This document shows, piece after piece, positions 18,370 to 26,540 of a stretch of DNA of 64,000 nucleotides. The notes below the pieces were generated by a model. The model ran no database searches. It saw only the letters and a list, made by a program, of their open reading frames with translations, and had not been told where the DNA came from. This DNA comes from Treponema sp. (GTDB lineage: Bacteria; Spirochaetota; Spirochaetia; Treponematales; Treponemataceae), in assembly GCA_016288205.1 (NCBI GenBank), contig JAEEYO010000054.1:62001-126000 (forward strand), read 5' to 3'. Position 1 is the first letter of the stretch, and the number at the start of each line of letters is the position of its first letter. Made by a program: the position numbers and the translations under genes.

Positions 18370-20079
18370 ATGTACGGAGCAATTTTAGGTGACATTATAG
18401 GACAGCCGTTTGAGTTTGACAGGGGAAACAAGAGCAAGGACTTTCCCTTGTTCAGCAGCAGACCGCGGTTCACGGACGACACAGTTATGACGATTGCAAT
18501 CTGCGACGGCATTTTAAGGGCAGGTCCTGGTGCCGACGAGAGCACAATGAAAAATGAGATGATAAAAAGCATGCAGCGTTGGGGACACAAATACCCTCAC
18601 GCGAGCTACGGACAGAGGTTCTATCTGTGGCTTGCATCGGAGGACACAAAACCATACGGAAGCTATGGGAACGGATCCGCCATGCGTGTAAGTTCCGTGG
18701 GATGGCTGTTTAAGACTCTGGAGCGCACAAGGGAAGTCGCCAGGTGGTCCGCTGAAATCACGCACAATCACCCTGAGGGAATAAAGGGAGCGGAATCAAG
18801 TGCCGCCGTAATCTGGATGGCAAGGAACGGATATTCCAAAAATCAAATAAAAGAATATGTAATCAAAGAGTTCGGATATGACCTGAGCCGCACCTGCGAT
18901 GAAATCAGGCCGCAATATCACCATGTCGAAAGCTGTCAGGAAACTGTGCCCGAGGCAATCACCGCTTTTCTTGAGGGCAGGGATTTCGAGGACGTAATCA
19001 GGACGGCTGTGAGTCTTGGCGGAGACTGCGACACTCTCACGGACATAGCGGGAGGAATGGCGGAGGCATTTTACGGAATCCCTGAGGAGCTTGAGACAAA
19101 GTGCATTGAGTACACTGCGGACGACATGCACAAGATTTTTGCGGAATTTGAAATGCGGAGAATCCCGGCGAAATTTGAAAAGCACGAGACTGCGACAAAG
19201 AAAATGCAGGCCTCTGACATAAGCGCGATTCTGAAAGGTCTCAGCAAAAAAAGGGTCAAAAAGGAAATCATAAAAATGAGCCAAAGGGAAGTGAACACTC
19301 TGACAATGGACAGCACCCAGGAATTATGCTCAAGCCTGATTTCACTCCGCAAATCCATAGACGACTCCATTAAAAAAGAATATGTCGTTTTTGAGGACGG
19401 AGATTTTTCCGTCGGACCTCTTACGGCGAATGAAAAAATGGAAATCATCGTCTCTGGAAGAAGAACGTTTGAGGCAGCTGAAAACTACAGGGGAAAGAAA
19501 ATCTGCTGCCTTGATTTCGCGAACAATCACAACATGGGAGGCTCGCCATGGACCTCTAACGCGCAGGAGGAAGCCATGTGCAGGATCTCGACCCTGTATC
19601 CGTGCCTTGCCGCAAAGGAGAATGAGTTCTACGAAAAGCACTGGAAGGAATTTGAGGACGGCATGATTGACGACATGGGAAGCGACGACCTCATCTATAT
19701 TCCGGGCGTGACTGTGTTCAAGACTGACGAAGCGATTCCCAAGCTTAAAAAGGAGGAGGACTGGTTTAAAACTGACGTAATCGTCTCGGCGGCCCCAGTT
19801 CTGGATTATGATTATGACAGCGATCAGTACCGCTCCATTATGACAAAGAGGATAAAGCGCATTTTGGATGTGGCGGCAAAGGAAAAAGTTGAGGTGCTGA
19901 TTTTGGGCGCGTTCGGCTGCGGAGCATTCCGTAATCCCCCGGAGATTGTCGCTGATATTTTTGCATCGCTCATACGCGGCTATGATTTTGAGACCGTGGA
20001 GTTCGCGGTATTTTGCAGGGACGACAAGACGAACTTTGAGGCCTTTGAGTCAAGATTTTCCCACCGGCACAACCCTTGA
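18370..20079 (+). CDS. Fusion: ADP-ribosylglycohydrolase + TIGR02452/PARG-like domain
   Basis: 569 residues that join two different ADP-ribose hydrolase folds. Residues 1-265 are a DraG/ADPRH-type domain: MYGAILGDIIGQPFE, TDDT (35-38) and GGDCDT (217-222), which supply the metal-binding Asp residues. After a basic helical linker (about 270-310), residues 315-569 match the TIGR02452/DUF2263 family related to bacterial PARG and macrodomains: FANNHNMGG (383-391), NAQEE (397-401, catalytic Glu pair) and LILGAFGCGAFRNPP. ADPRH enzymes remove ADP-ribose from amino-acid side chains, PARGs cleave poly(ADP-ribose) or ADP-ribose esters, so one chain may clear two kinds of linkage. SD is GGGGG before ATG. 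No ADP-ribosyltransferase or toxin is adjacent. Cytoplasmic: no signal peptide. Confidence 0.92.
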   Translation: MYGAILGDIIGQPFEFDRGNKSKDFPLFSSRPRFTDDTVMTIAICDGILRAGPGADESTMKNEMIKSMQRWGHKYPHASYGQRFYLWLASEDTKPYGSYGNGSAMRVSSVGWLFKTLERTREVARWSAEITHNHPEGIKGAESSAAVIWMARNGYSKNQIKEYVIKEFGYDLSRTCDEIRPQYHHVESCQETVPEAITAFLEGRDFEDVIRTAVSLGGDCDTLTDIAGGMAEAFYGIPEELETKCIEYTADDMHKIFAEFEMRRIPAKFEKHETATKKMQASDISAILKGLSKKRVKKEIIKMSQREVNTLTMDSTQELCSSLISLRKSIDDSIKKEYVVFEDGDFSVGPLTANEKMEIIVSGRRTFEAAENYRGKKICCLDFANNHNMGGSPWTSNAQEEAMCRISTLYPCLAAKENEFYEKHWKEFEDGMIDDMGSDDLIYIPGVTVFKTDEAIPKLKKEEDWFKTDVIVSAAPVLDYDYDSDQYRSIMTKRIKRILDVAAKEKVEVLILGAFGCGAFRNPPEIVADIFASLIRGYDFETVEFAVFCRDDKTNFEAFESRFSHRHNP

Positions 20080-20104
20080 ACTGACGGTCCAAAACTGATA
20101 TAAT
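20076..20104 (+). promoter_or_regulatory. Sigma70-type promoter, probably giving a leaderless symporter mRNA
   Basis: TTGAAC (20076-20081), 17 nt, TATAAT (20099-20104). The -10 ends 7 nt before the ATG at 20112, so transcription should begin at or next to the start codon. No SD is present (ATCCCCC precedes ATG). The -35 overlaps the end of the ADP-ribose hydrolase gene. Confidence 0.7.
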
Positions 20105-20111
20105 ATCCCCC

Positions 20112-21341
20112 ATGAAACTTTGGATGAAATATGTAATCGGTATTGCTATCGGTTTGGTTGCCGCACTGATTCTGCCCGTCAACAGTCCGCACGGACAGGA
20201 AGTGCTTGATTTTATATTGAACATTGTCATACGCTTCGGACGCTTCATTCTGCTTCCCCTGCTCTTTTTCTCCGTCGCCACCGCCTGCTACAAGCTCAAG
20301 GAAGAGAAGCGGATTTTCAAGATCGGAGCATGGACCGTTGCCGTGATTGTGGTGACATCCGTGATTCTCGTGGTGCTCGGCGTGCTCTCCGCGCTGATTG
20401 TAAAGCTTCCGCCAATCCCGATATCCGTAGAGAAAGTGAGCGACATCCCGACCCTGGACATAAAATCCCTGATAACGCGCATCTTCCCCTACTCAGGATT
20501 CCAGGCCCTGCTTGAGGGAGCCTATCTCCTGCCGTGTTTCATCATCGCGGGACTCATGGGCGCGGGTGCGTCAAGCGAAAAGATGTACGGAAAGCCAGGT
20601 ATCAATCTCTTTGACTCAATGAGCCACATCTGCTACAACGTGATGAGTTTTTTCGCCGAGATTCTTTCAGTCGGAATGATCGCCATAATGTGCAAATGGT
20701 CCCTTGAATTTTTCGCGCTTCAGAAGGCAAAGGTCTTCATGCCTCTTATCATTCTCCTCACGGTTGATCTCCTGATTGTCGCGCTCGTGATCTATCCTCT
20801 TCTCACCGGACTCATCTGCCATGAGAAAAAGCCGTACAAGATTCTCTACGCGAGCATCTGTCCCTTCCTCGTGGGATTTTTCAGCGGAGACACGAACCTG
20901 ACCCTGCCCCTTCTGATGAAGCACGGAAAGGAGAGCCTCGGAATAAAGAGACGCGCAAATGCAGCTGTGTTCCCGCTTTTCTCAATCTTCGGACGCGGAG
21001 GAGCAGCATTGGTTCAGGCAATCTGTTTCGTGCAGATTTTCCGCTCATACTCACTCCTTGACATAGACGGAAAGGTCGCGCTCTGGATCGGCGGAATGTC
21101 GTTCCTTCTCTCTTTCGTCCTCGCAGACCACTCAAGCAGCGGCCCGTTCTTCGCCGTCACCCTCATGTGCATCGCATACGGTCCCAGCTTTGAGGCAGGA
21201 TATCTCCTTCTGAAAGGAGCCTCCCCCATTCTCTGTGCCTTCGCCGCAGGATTCGACGCCATCACCGCAATGTACGGAAGCTACGTCGTCGCCCACAAGT
21301 CAGACTACATCCAGCCGGTAGAGACGAAGAAATTTATCTAG
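20112..21341 (+). CDS. Dicarboxylate/amino acid:cation symporter (DAACS/SDF family)
   Basis: 409 residues, the usual size for the family, with about eight membrane helices and two re-entrant hairpins. Family marks: the start MKYVIGIAIGLVAAL, LNIVIRFGRFILLPLLFFSV in the second/third helix region, and the C-terminal FGRGGAALVQAI and SFVLADHSSSGPFF segments that take the place of the hairpin and substrate-binding helices. The family imports glutamate, aspartate or C4-dicarboxylates with sodium or protons; the substrate here cannot be fixed by eye, and the canonical NMDG motif is not obvious. It has its own promoter inside the end of the upstream gene and a hairpin terminator at 21383, so it is monocistronic. 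Confidence 0.85.
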   Translation: MKLWMKYVIGIAIGLVAALILPVNSPHGQEVLDFILNIVIRFGRFILLPLLFFSVATACYKLKEEKRIFKIGAWTVAVIVVTSVILVVLGVLSALIVKLPPIPISVEKVSDIPTLDIKSLITRIFPYSGFQALLEGAYLLPCFIIAGLMGAGASSEKMYGKPGINLFDSMSHICYNVMSFFAEILSVGMIAIMCKWSLEFFALQKAKVFMPLIILLTVDLLIVALVIYPLLTGLICHEKKPYKILYASICPFLVGFFSGDTNLTLPLLMKHGKESLGIKRRANAAVFPLFSIFGRGGAALVQAICFVQIFRSYSLLDIDGKVALWIGGMSFLLSFVLADHSSSGPFFAVTLMCIAYGPSFEAGYLLLKGASPILCAFAAGFDAITAMYGSYVVAHKSDYIQPVETKKFI

Positions 21342-21382
21342 AAAGCTCACGACTTCCGCAGTCTCAAGGTTTAAAATAAATT

Positions 21383-21420
21383 AGGTCCCGCAGTGAACGA
21401 CATTGCAGGACCTTTTTTTT
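21383..21420 (+). terminator. Rho-independent terminator after the symporter gene
   Basis: AGGTCC (21383-21388) pairs with GGACCT (21408-21413), extended inside by GCA/TGC, and a run of eight T follows. It ends 12 nt short of the convergent aminopeptidase gene. Confidence 0.85.
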
Positions 21421-21431
21421 CGGTTCGGGTC

Positions 21432-22823
21432 TCAGTCAGCTGTCAAAAAAAACTTGTACGCGGCGAATGCCTGTCTCAAATCCTCCACCGCCGTAATCTC
21501 CCAGGGCGCATGCATGCTCATCACGGGAACTCCGGCATCAAGCACGTACATTCCGTACTTTGCGGCAAGATATGCGATGGTTCCTCCGCCTCCCTGATCC
21601 ACCTTTCCAAGCTCGGCCATCTGATATGTGACCCCCGCATCGGAAAGCAGTCCTCGGATTTTCGCTATGAACTCAGGACTCGCATCCGAAGCGCCGGACT
21701 TGCCGCGGGAGCCCGTGTATTTGTTGAAGACGATTCCCCCGTTCAAAAATGACGAGTTGGGCTTGTCGTAAAGGTCGGAATGCTGGGGATCAAACGCGGA
21801 GTTCACGTCGGAGGAAAGCATATAGCTTGAATTCAGGCAGCGCCGGAGGGTAAGTTCGGAGTAATTTCCAAGACGCGCAAGAAGCTCGGCGACCGCATTC
21901 TCAAAAAAATGCGATGCCATTCCAGTCGCGCCCACGGAGCCGATTTCCTCCTTGTCCACACAGAGACAGCATGTGGTACGTTTTTCAGCCGCGGTCTCAA
22001 GCATAGCCATTGCCGAAGTGTATGCGCATGATCGGTCGTCCTGTCCGTAAGAGAGAACAAGCGAGCGGTCAAATCCCATGTAACGGGCCTTTCCGGCGGG
22101 GACAATCTCAAGCTCGGCGGAACCGAAATCCTCCTCCTCAATTCCGTAGCTATCCCTCAGGATTTTAAGGATATTCTTCTTCGCTTTCTCTCCGCTCTTC
22201 AAGGATTTTTCCTCATCTGATTTGGACTCGTCCTTGGAATCTGAGTCGGTCTCATCCTTGAAGCGGGCCGGGGGAATCTCGCTTCCCAAAATCAGATCAA
22301 GGCTTTCACCAGGGATAAAATCGGAGGCGGTCTCCTTCATCTGTTTCTGCGCGAGATGGGGCAGGATGTCGGAAATGCAGAAGACCGGATCGGAGTCCTT
22401 TTCACCAACGCAGACCTGCACTGTGCTTCCGTCCTTTTTGCACACCACGCCGTGAATCGCAAGCGGCATTGTGACCCACTGATATTTTTTGATTCCGCCG
22501 TAATAGTGCGTGTTCAGATAAACCAGACAGTCGCTTTCATAAAGGGGATTCTGCTTCACGTCGAGCCTCGGTGAGTCAATGTGCGCACCGAGTATGTTCA
22601 TCCCGTCCTCAATGCTTCCGCTTCCTATCTGAAAAAGAGCGACGGCCTTTCCCCACTTGGAGACGTAAACTTTGTCACCAGGTTTGAGGCTCTCTGTCTC
22701 AAGGAGATTTTTGAATCCGTGTTCCTTTGCCATAGATACAATCCGGGCGCAACATTCCCTCTCGGTCTTTCCGGCATCAAGGAATTTCATGTAGCCGTCA
22801 ATCAGTGAGTCTTTTTCTTCCAT
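21432..22823 (-). CDS. M18-family metalloaminopeptidase (aspartyl aminopeptidase type)
   Basis: 463 residues. M18 enzymes are dinuclear-zinc cytosolic peptidases that remove N-terminal, often acidic, residues. Motifs: AHIDSPRLDVKQNP (first metal His and catalytic Asp), YGGIKKYQW, GQDDRSCAY (bridging Asp), DKEEIGSVGATGM (general-base Glu pair), DVNSAFDP, and VMSMHAPWEI near the end with the last His. An Asp/Glu/Lys/Ser-rich insert (about 190-215) is unlike typical members and probably a surface loop. SD AAGGAT lies before ATG. The acyltransferase gene upstream ends 27 nt away on the same strand, so the two may be co-transcribed. Confidence 0.92.
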   Translation of the reverse strand: MEEKDSLIDGYMKFLDAGKTERECCARIVSMAKEHGFKNLLETESLKPGDKVYVSKWGKAVALFQIGSGSIEDGMNILGAHIDSPRLDVKQNPLYESDCLVYLNTHYYGGIKKYQWVTMPLAIHGVVCKKDGSTVQVCVGEKDSDPVFCISDILPHLAQKQMKETASDFIPGESLDLILGSEIPPARFKDETDSDSKDESKSDEEKSLKSGEKAKKNILKILRDSYGIEEEDFGSAELEIVPAGKARYMGFDRSLVLSYGQDDRSCAYTSAMAMLETAAEKRTTCCLCVDKEEIGSVGATGMASHFFENAVAELLARLGNYSELTLRRCLNSSYMLSSDVNSAFDPQHSDLYDKPNSSFLNGGIVFNKYTGSRGKSGASDASPEFIAKIRGLLSDAGVTYQMAELGKVDQGGGGTIAYLAAKYGMYVLDAGVPVMSMHAPWEITAVEDLRQAFAAYKFFLTAD

Positions 22824-22850
22824 TTTAATTCATCCTTGCAAGATTAGTTT

Positions 22851-23741
22851 TTACAGCTGCTTTTCGAAAATATCGTGTTGCTCGTCAAGAAGCTCCATCA
22901 CGTGGTCAATCATCTTCTGCTTCGGATCCTCCTCATCGGCGGGGAGAGTGGCAAGATAGTTCTGTCTGAAGGGCTTGCACTCAATCACTTTGCTTGCGGA
23001 GAAAATCTGCTTGGCAGGCTCGATCAGGTCGTTGAGCATGTCGTCGTCCTGAATCTCAAGCGGGCATCCGTTAATCGTCACGAGAATCATTATGTCGAAA
23101 AGCCTCAGGTAGCTGTCAATCTCCCTCAGCCCGCGTTTTGTCTCTGGCTTTCCCGGACGGTATCTTGTTCCCGAGGGGAATACCAGAATCACTTCTCCGC
23201 GTCTCTTGCACTCGTCCATCGCCCTCATGGCAGCGAAGTTGATTTTGCGTGCCTTCTGTTCCTCAGCCTGAATCTCCTCCTCGCTTACGGCCTGCTCCTC
23301 CTTTTTGTTGAGAGAGCGCGTCGGATAGATTACGACCCTGGTGAAACTCTCGGCAAAGGCCCTGACAACGGGATTCTCCTCGTTCAGCTTCATTCCCGCC
23401 ACGGCCACGATTTTTTTGGAAAGGTCGGAAAGCTCCTTTTTCTCAGAACGCTCAAGCAGATAGCAGAGTCCCGGAAGGTCGGTGTTTGAATAATGCTCCA
23501 TCAGAATGAGGCCGCGTTTTCCCGCCTGCACCTGATTGTAAAAATCAAGGAAATTTTCCTCGGCTCCAAGATGACTGTCGGGAAGCATGTTGTCCGTAAC
23601 CAGTTTGTCCATGAATTTACGTGTGACCGGATTCGCCACCTGATAAACATTCGTCTCGTCTATTTTTGCGGCGACAGTAGAATGTTTGGCCACTTCCTTA
23701 AAAAAATCAGCATATCTTTCACGAAGACTTGGTTTGCTCAT
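22851..23741 (-). CDS. PlsC-like glycerolipid acyltransferase
   Basis: 296 residues. Motifs of the glycerophosphate acyltransferase superfamily: HYSNTD (H-x4-D, about residue 82) for acyl transfer, and FPSGTRYRPG (about 205), which corresponds to the FPEGTRS block that binds glycerol phosphate. No clear membrane helix, so probably membrane-associated. It likely acylates a glycerolipid or lysolipid during phospholipid synthesis, but a sugar or ornithine acceptor cannot be excluded. SD GAGGAG before ATG. A strong promoter lies about 90 nt upstream. The M18 peptidase follows on the same strand. Confidence 0.82.
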   Translation of the reverse strand: MSKPSLRERYADFFKEVAKHSTVAAKIDETNVYQVANPVTRKFMDKLVTDNMLPDSHLGAEENFLDFYNQVQAGKRGLILMEHYSNTDLPGLCYLLERSEKKELSDLSKKIVAVAGMKLNEENPVVRAFAESFTRVVIYPTRSLNKKEEQAVSEEEIQAEEQKARKINFAAMRAMDECKRRGEVILVFPSGTRYRPGKPETKRGLREIDSYLRLFDIMILVTINGCPLEIQDDDMLNDLIEPAKQIFSASKVIECKPFRQNYLATLPADEEDPKQKMIDHVMELLDEQHDIFEKQL

Positions 23742-23829
23742 TGATTTCTCCTCGCACGCTCAAAAACTTAAAGCTCTCTCCAGAACTTCACTTTCACTGT
23801 GCAGTGACATTTTTCACACACTAAATGAT

Positions 23830-23869
23830 ATTTTAAATACAAATCGAACGGATGTCAACCATTTGGGAG
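23830..23869 (-). promoter_or_regulatory. Promoter of acyltransferase gene with weak copy of the shared palindrome
   Basis: On the minus strand TTGACA (23858-23853), 17 nt, TAAAAT (23835-23830). A CTCCCAAATGGTTG segment (23869-23856) overlaps the -35 and matches the palindrome found at 12325, 42053 and 62779 at 10 of 14 positions. The promoter is well supported, the operator weakly. Confidence 0.5.
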
Positions 23870-23870
23870 C

Positions 23871-25463
23871 TTATTGCAAGTTGTTAAGACCTTTAACAAA
23901 TCGCTCTATCTTGCATTCGTGATTTTTCGAATCTTCGTCGTAATTTATACCAACAAAAAGCAAATCACCAGAATAATGGGAAAGGGAATCAAAATATCTC
24001 TTATCCTTTATTTGGTTTATGGCAGAATCAGCACAGGCATTTCTTTTAAGTTCAATTATCATTGCAGGAAGATTTTGGACAAAGGGTATAAATACGACAT
24101 CCGCAAAGCCCTTGCCGCTTGTCAGCTCTTTTATGACGGTATATTTGTTCAATGCGTATATAAAGGCAAGATAAATTGCTGATTGCAAAGCATCTTCATT
24201 ATTATACGAACGATTGCTTGTTACATGTATGTGGCTTACATCCAACGCTTTTGCAACGGCAGATTCGTTTCCATTTAGGGTTTCTGCCAATAATGCCTTT
24301 GACTGCTGGATAATGGCATTAGTGACGGCGTAATCAGAATTGGCTTCAATTGCGTTATACCATTGCTGCCTGATTTCTTTATTGGGGATTTTGCAAGTTC
24401 CCTCTGTGGCATTATATGCAAGATATCCAATATGAATCAGATAGGTAAAAACATCGCTCTTTGATGAAAATGAATCCATTGTATTCATAAAACGCGTTAC
24501 ATTAACATCTATGCTTTCTCCAGCCAACATTTTTATGACATCTTCTTTTGTACCGTCAAAATTCATCCTTATGCGTTCCTCTATTGCAGCATAAGTTGAA
24601 GTCCGGCTCCAGTAATCGGAAAATGTTTTGGACCTCATGCACATAACGACTGACTCAGGATTATAAATTTCAAAGCCATGCTGATTATATCCGTCATACC
24701 ATCGCTTGCATTCCTCATAATCAACATTATATCTTTTGCAAAGTTCCTGCACCTCGTCCGAAGTAAAGCCCACGAATTCCGCAAGTTCATGCGCATCCAA
24801 AATTGTAAGCTCGTCAAAATTGTTCAGTTTTGATTGAATTCGATCCCGCACAACTGGAAGGATTCCAGTAAGATAGGCAAAAGAAATTGCTGGCCTGAGT
24901 GTATTGCTTTTAAAAAGTCCGTTCAAAAAACCCAAGTATTCAGAAAAAAGCTTGTCGCTAACTTTTTCACGCACCAGGACATCATATTCATCCATGAAAA
25001 TGACGAATGTTTCTTTTGTTGCGGTATAGATTTTTTGAATGCATTCACCAAGAGTATCGCTTTCTTCAAAAACAACAGAAGTAAAAACTTCCTTCAACTC
25101 ATTGCGAATAAGGCCTGTAAGCTTCTTTAAAAGATTATCCTTATCTGCAATATTCTGATACTCGCTGTTCATGTCGATTTGAATCACATTAAATTTATTC
25201 AGGTTGCTTTCAAAATCAGGGGCGGATGCAATTTTGTACGGTGCAAAAAGATCTTTCGAATCACAACCCTTTGAATAATATGCCGCAAGCATATTCGTTG
25301 TAATAGTCTTTCCAAATCGACGTGGACGGGAAACACACACATACTTGTTGTCAGTCGCCATAAACTGATTTATAACCGAAATCATTCCCGTTTTATCCAC
25401 ATAAATAGGTCGAGTAAGAGTCGCCTTGAAATTTACATTATCAGGATTAAGATATATGCCCAT
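23871..25463 (-). CDS. AAA-ATPase-like protein with C-terminal PD-(D/E)XK nuclease domain
   Basis: 530 residues of the AAA-ATPase_like (PF09820) plus PDDEXK_9 (PF08011) family, which is expanded in spirochetes and gut bacteria. N-terminal Walker A-like RPRRFGKT (about 43-50), Walker B FVIFMDEYD (about 153-161), and near the C-terminus FADVVF followed by MIIELK and a Gln/Lys helix, the D...ExK nuclease signature. Role unknown; links to mobile elements or defence have been proposed for the family. The gene has no SD; a TATAGT box (25476-25471) ends 7 nt before the ATG, so its mRNA may be leaderless. The sequence is AT-rich compared with the genes to its right on the map, suggesting acquisition. 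Confidence 0.87.
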   Translation of the reverse strand: MGIYLNPDNVNFKATLTRPIYVDKTGMISVINQFMATDNKYVCVSRPRRFGKTITTNMLAAYYSKGCDSKDLFAPYKIASAPDFESNLNKFNVIQIDMNSEYQNIADKDNLLKKLTGLIRNELKEVFTSVVFEESDTLGECIQKIYTATKETFVIFMDEYDVLVREKVSDKLFSEYLGFLNGLFKSNTLRPAISFAYLTGILPVVRDRIQSKLNNFDELTILDAHELAEFVGFTSDEVQELCKRYNVDYEECKRWYDGYNQHGFEIYNPESVVMCMRSKTFSDYWSRTSTYAAIEERIRMNFDGTKEDVIKMLAGESIDVNVTRFMNTMDSFSSKSDVFTYLIHIGYLAYNATEGTCKIPNKEIRQQWYNAIEANSDYAVTNAIIQQSKALLAETLNGNESAVAKALDVSHIHVTSNRSYNNEDALQSAIYLAFIYALNKYTVIKELTSGKGFADVVFIPFVQNLPAMIIELKRNACADSAINQIKDKRYFDSLSHYSGDLLFVGINYDEDSKNHECKIERFVKGLNNLQ

Positions 25464-25512
25464 GTGTATTACTATAGCACAGAAGTCGGAAAAATGCTAC
25501 AAACTGCCCCCA

Positions 25513-25848
25513 TCAATTTTCATGCGTAAGATCTTTTAAAAAGGAAATCATATATTCAGACTGGTGCGGCGTAAGACGGTGGAAAATTCGCAATAAATCC
25601 CTATCCGTTAAAATTGTATTATTGATTTCTGGGTTGAAAAAATATTCAGGCGAAACATTCAGATATTCACAAATTTTCAGAAAACTCGCTATAGTCGTGG
25701 AGCATTTTCCAGTTTCAATCTTATTTATATAAGTTTCATTCTGTCCAAGAGCAAGACTCATTTCTCTTGCAGAAACTTTTCGCTCATTTCTCAAAAAGCG
25801 AAGGCGGTCTCTGAAAAACTCTTCTGTAATAATGCTATATTCTTCCAT
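25513..25848 (-). CDS. XRE-family helix-turn-helix regulator
   Basis: 111 residues. Residues 12-66 form a Cro/CI-type HTH: RFLRNERKVSAREMSLALGQ, then NETYINKIETGKCS as recognition helix, then the last helix LKICEYLNVSPEYFF. The C-terminal 45 residues are helical with no known domain and may dimerise. It is divergent from the small gene at 25955, and the space between holds a perfect palindrome and repeated TTGCTT half sites that are good candidates for its own binding. Its neighbour downstream is the AAA-ATPase/nuclease gene (49 nt away), so it may control that gene too. Confidence 0.9.
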   Translation of the reverse strand: MEEYSIITEEFFRDRLRFLRNERKVSAREMSLALGQNETYINKIETGKCSTTIASFLKICEYLNVSPEYFFNPEINNTILTDRDLLRIFHRLTPHQSEYMISFLKDLTHEN

Positions 25849-25914
25849 TTTTATAGCATTATAAGCTATATTTTGCTTGAAAAATTGCTTTTTATACTTT
25901 ATAATATACTATAT

Positions 25915-25931
25915 ATTGCTTTAAAAGCAAT
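25915..25931. promoter_or_regulatory. 17-nt palindrome, candidate XRE operator
   Basis: ATTGCTTTAAAAGCAAT is a perfect palindrome around one central A. Two more TTGCTT half sites lie at 25873 and 25885. All fall in the 106-bp divergent gap between the XRE gene and the 54-residue gene, which also contains TATAAT-like boxes on both strands. Confidence 0.5.
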
Positions 25932-25954
25932 AACTTACAAAACAAGGAGTTTTT

Positions 25955-26119
25955 ATGGCACCACAGAAAAAGTTTATCATCACCTATCAGATTCCCGGGA
26001 GCAACGTAATTCATAAAACCAACTCCATCAACGCATCCTCGATAATCGAAGCCAAAAACAAATTCAAGGCAAGCAATCCCACAAAAAAGATTATCGCCTG
26101 TGTCAAAGTTCTGGGGTGA
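25955..26119 (+). CDS. Small protein of 54 residues, unknown function
   Basis: Begins MAPQKKFIITYQIPGSNV and ends KKIIACVKVLG. The SD AAGGAG lies 6 nt before the ATG, which strongly supports translation. The pattern KFIITYQ...INASSIIEAKNKFKASNP looks like a compact alpha/beta protein, and I have the impression of similar small conserved proteins in treponemes, but I cannot name a family. It is the first gene to the right of the XRE palindrome and may be under its control. Confidence 0.7.
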   Translation: MAPQKKFIITYQIPGSNVIHKTNSINASSIIEAKNKFKASNPTKKIIACVKVLG

Positions 26120-26180
26120 GGATGATAAAAACTGATTTGGAGTTTAATTTATTATGACGGAGAAAAAATAGGTTTACGGA

Positions 26181-26480
26181 ATGATTGAAGAATTTACAAA
26201 GAATAACATTGAAGATATTCCTAAATTTGGAGTAGGCAGGTCATTCAGTGTTGAGGTCTACGAAGCAGAAACAGGAAAAAAACTTGGTTCCTATAAGGCT
26301 TGCTGTACTAAAAAGAATTCATTTGCCTTAGAACTTGAAAATGAGGATAAAGACACTGATTCTACAATAAAAGGCTTTCATATCGAAGAATATATGATAG
26401 ATGAAGAAAAGTCTACAGATACTGAACTTGTATTCAGAGACATTAGCAAAGCTTCATTGTTCATAGTGAGACATTGTTAG
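26181..26480 (+). CDS. Hypothetical protein, 99 residues
   Basis: Starts MIEEFTKNNIEDIPKFGVGR. Acidic, soluble, no signal peptide or membrane helix, and rich in short beta strands (SFSVEVYEAETGKKLGSYKA), like a small beta-barrel or immunity-type protein. The SD is weak. It sits in the AT-rich island between the 54-residue gene and a 475-residue unknown. I recognise no family. Confidence 0.6.
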   Translation: MIEEFTKNNIEDIPKFGVGRSFSVEVYEAETGKKLGSYKACCTKKNSFALELENEDKDTDSTIKGFHIEEYMIDEEKSTDTELVFRDISKASLFIVRHC

Positions 26481-26540
26481 AAAAAGAATTATTTGGTTTG
26501 AAGAATATGATTTTTTGAACTATTGATGGAGGAAATGAAG

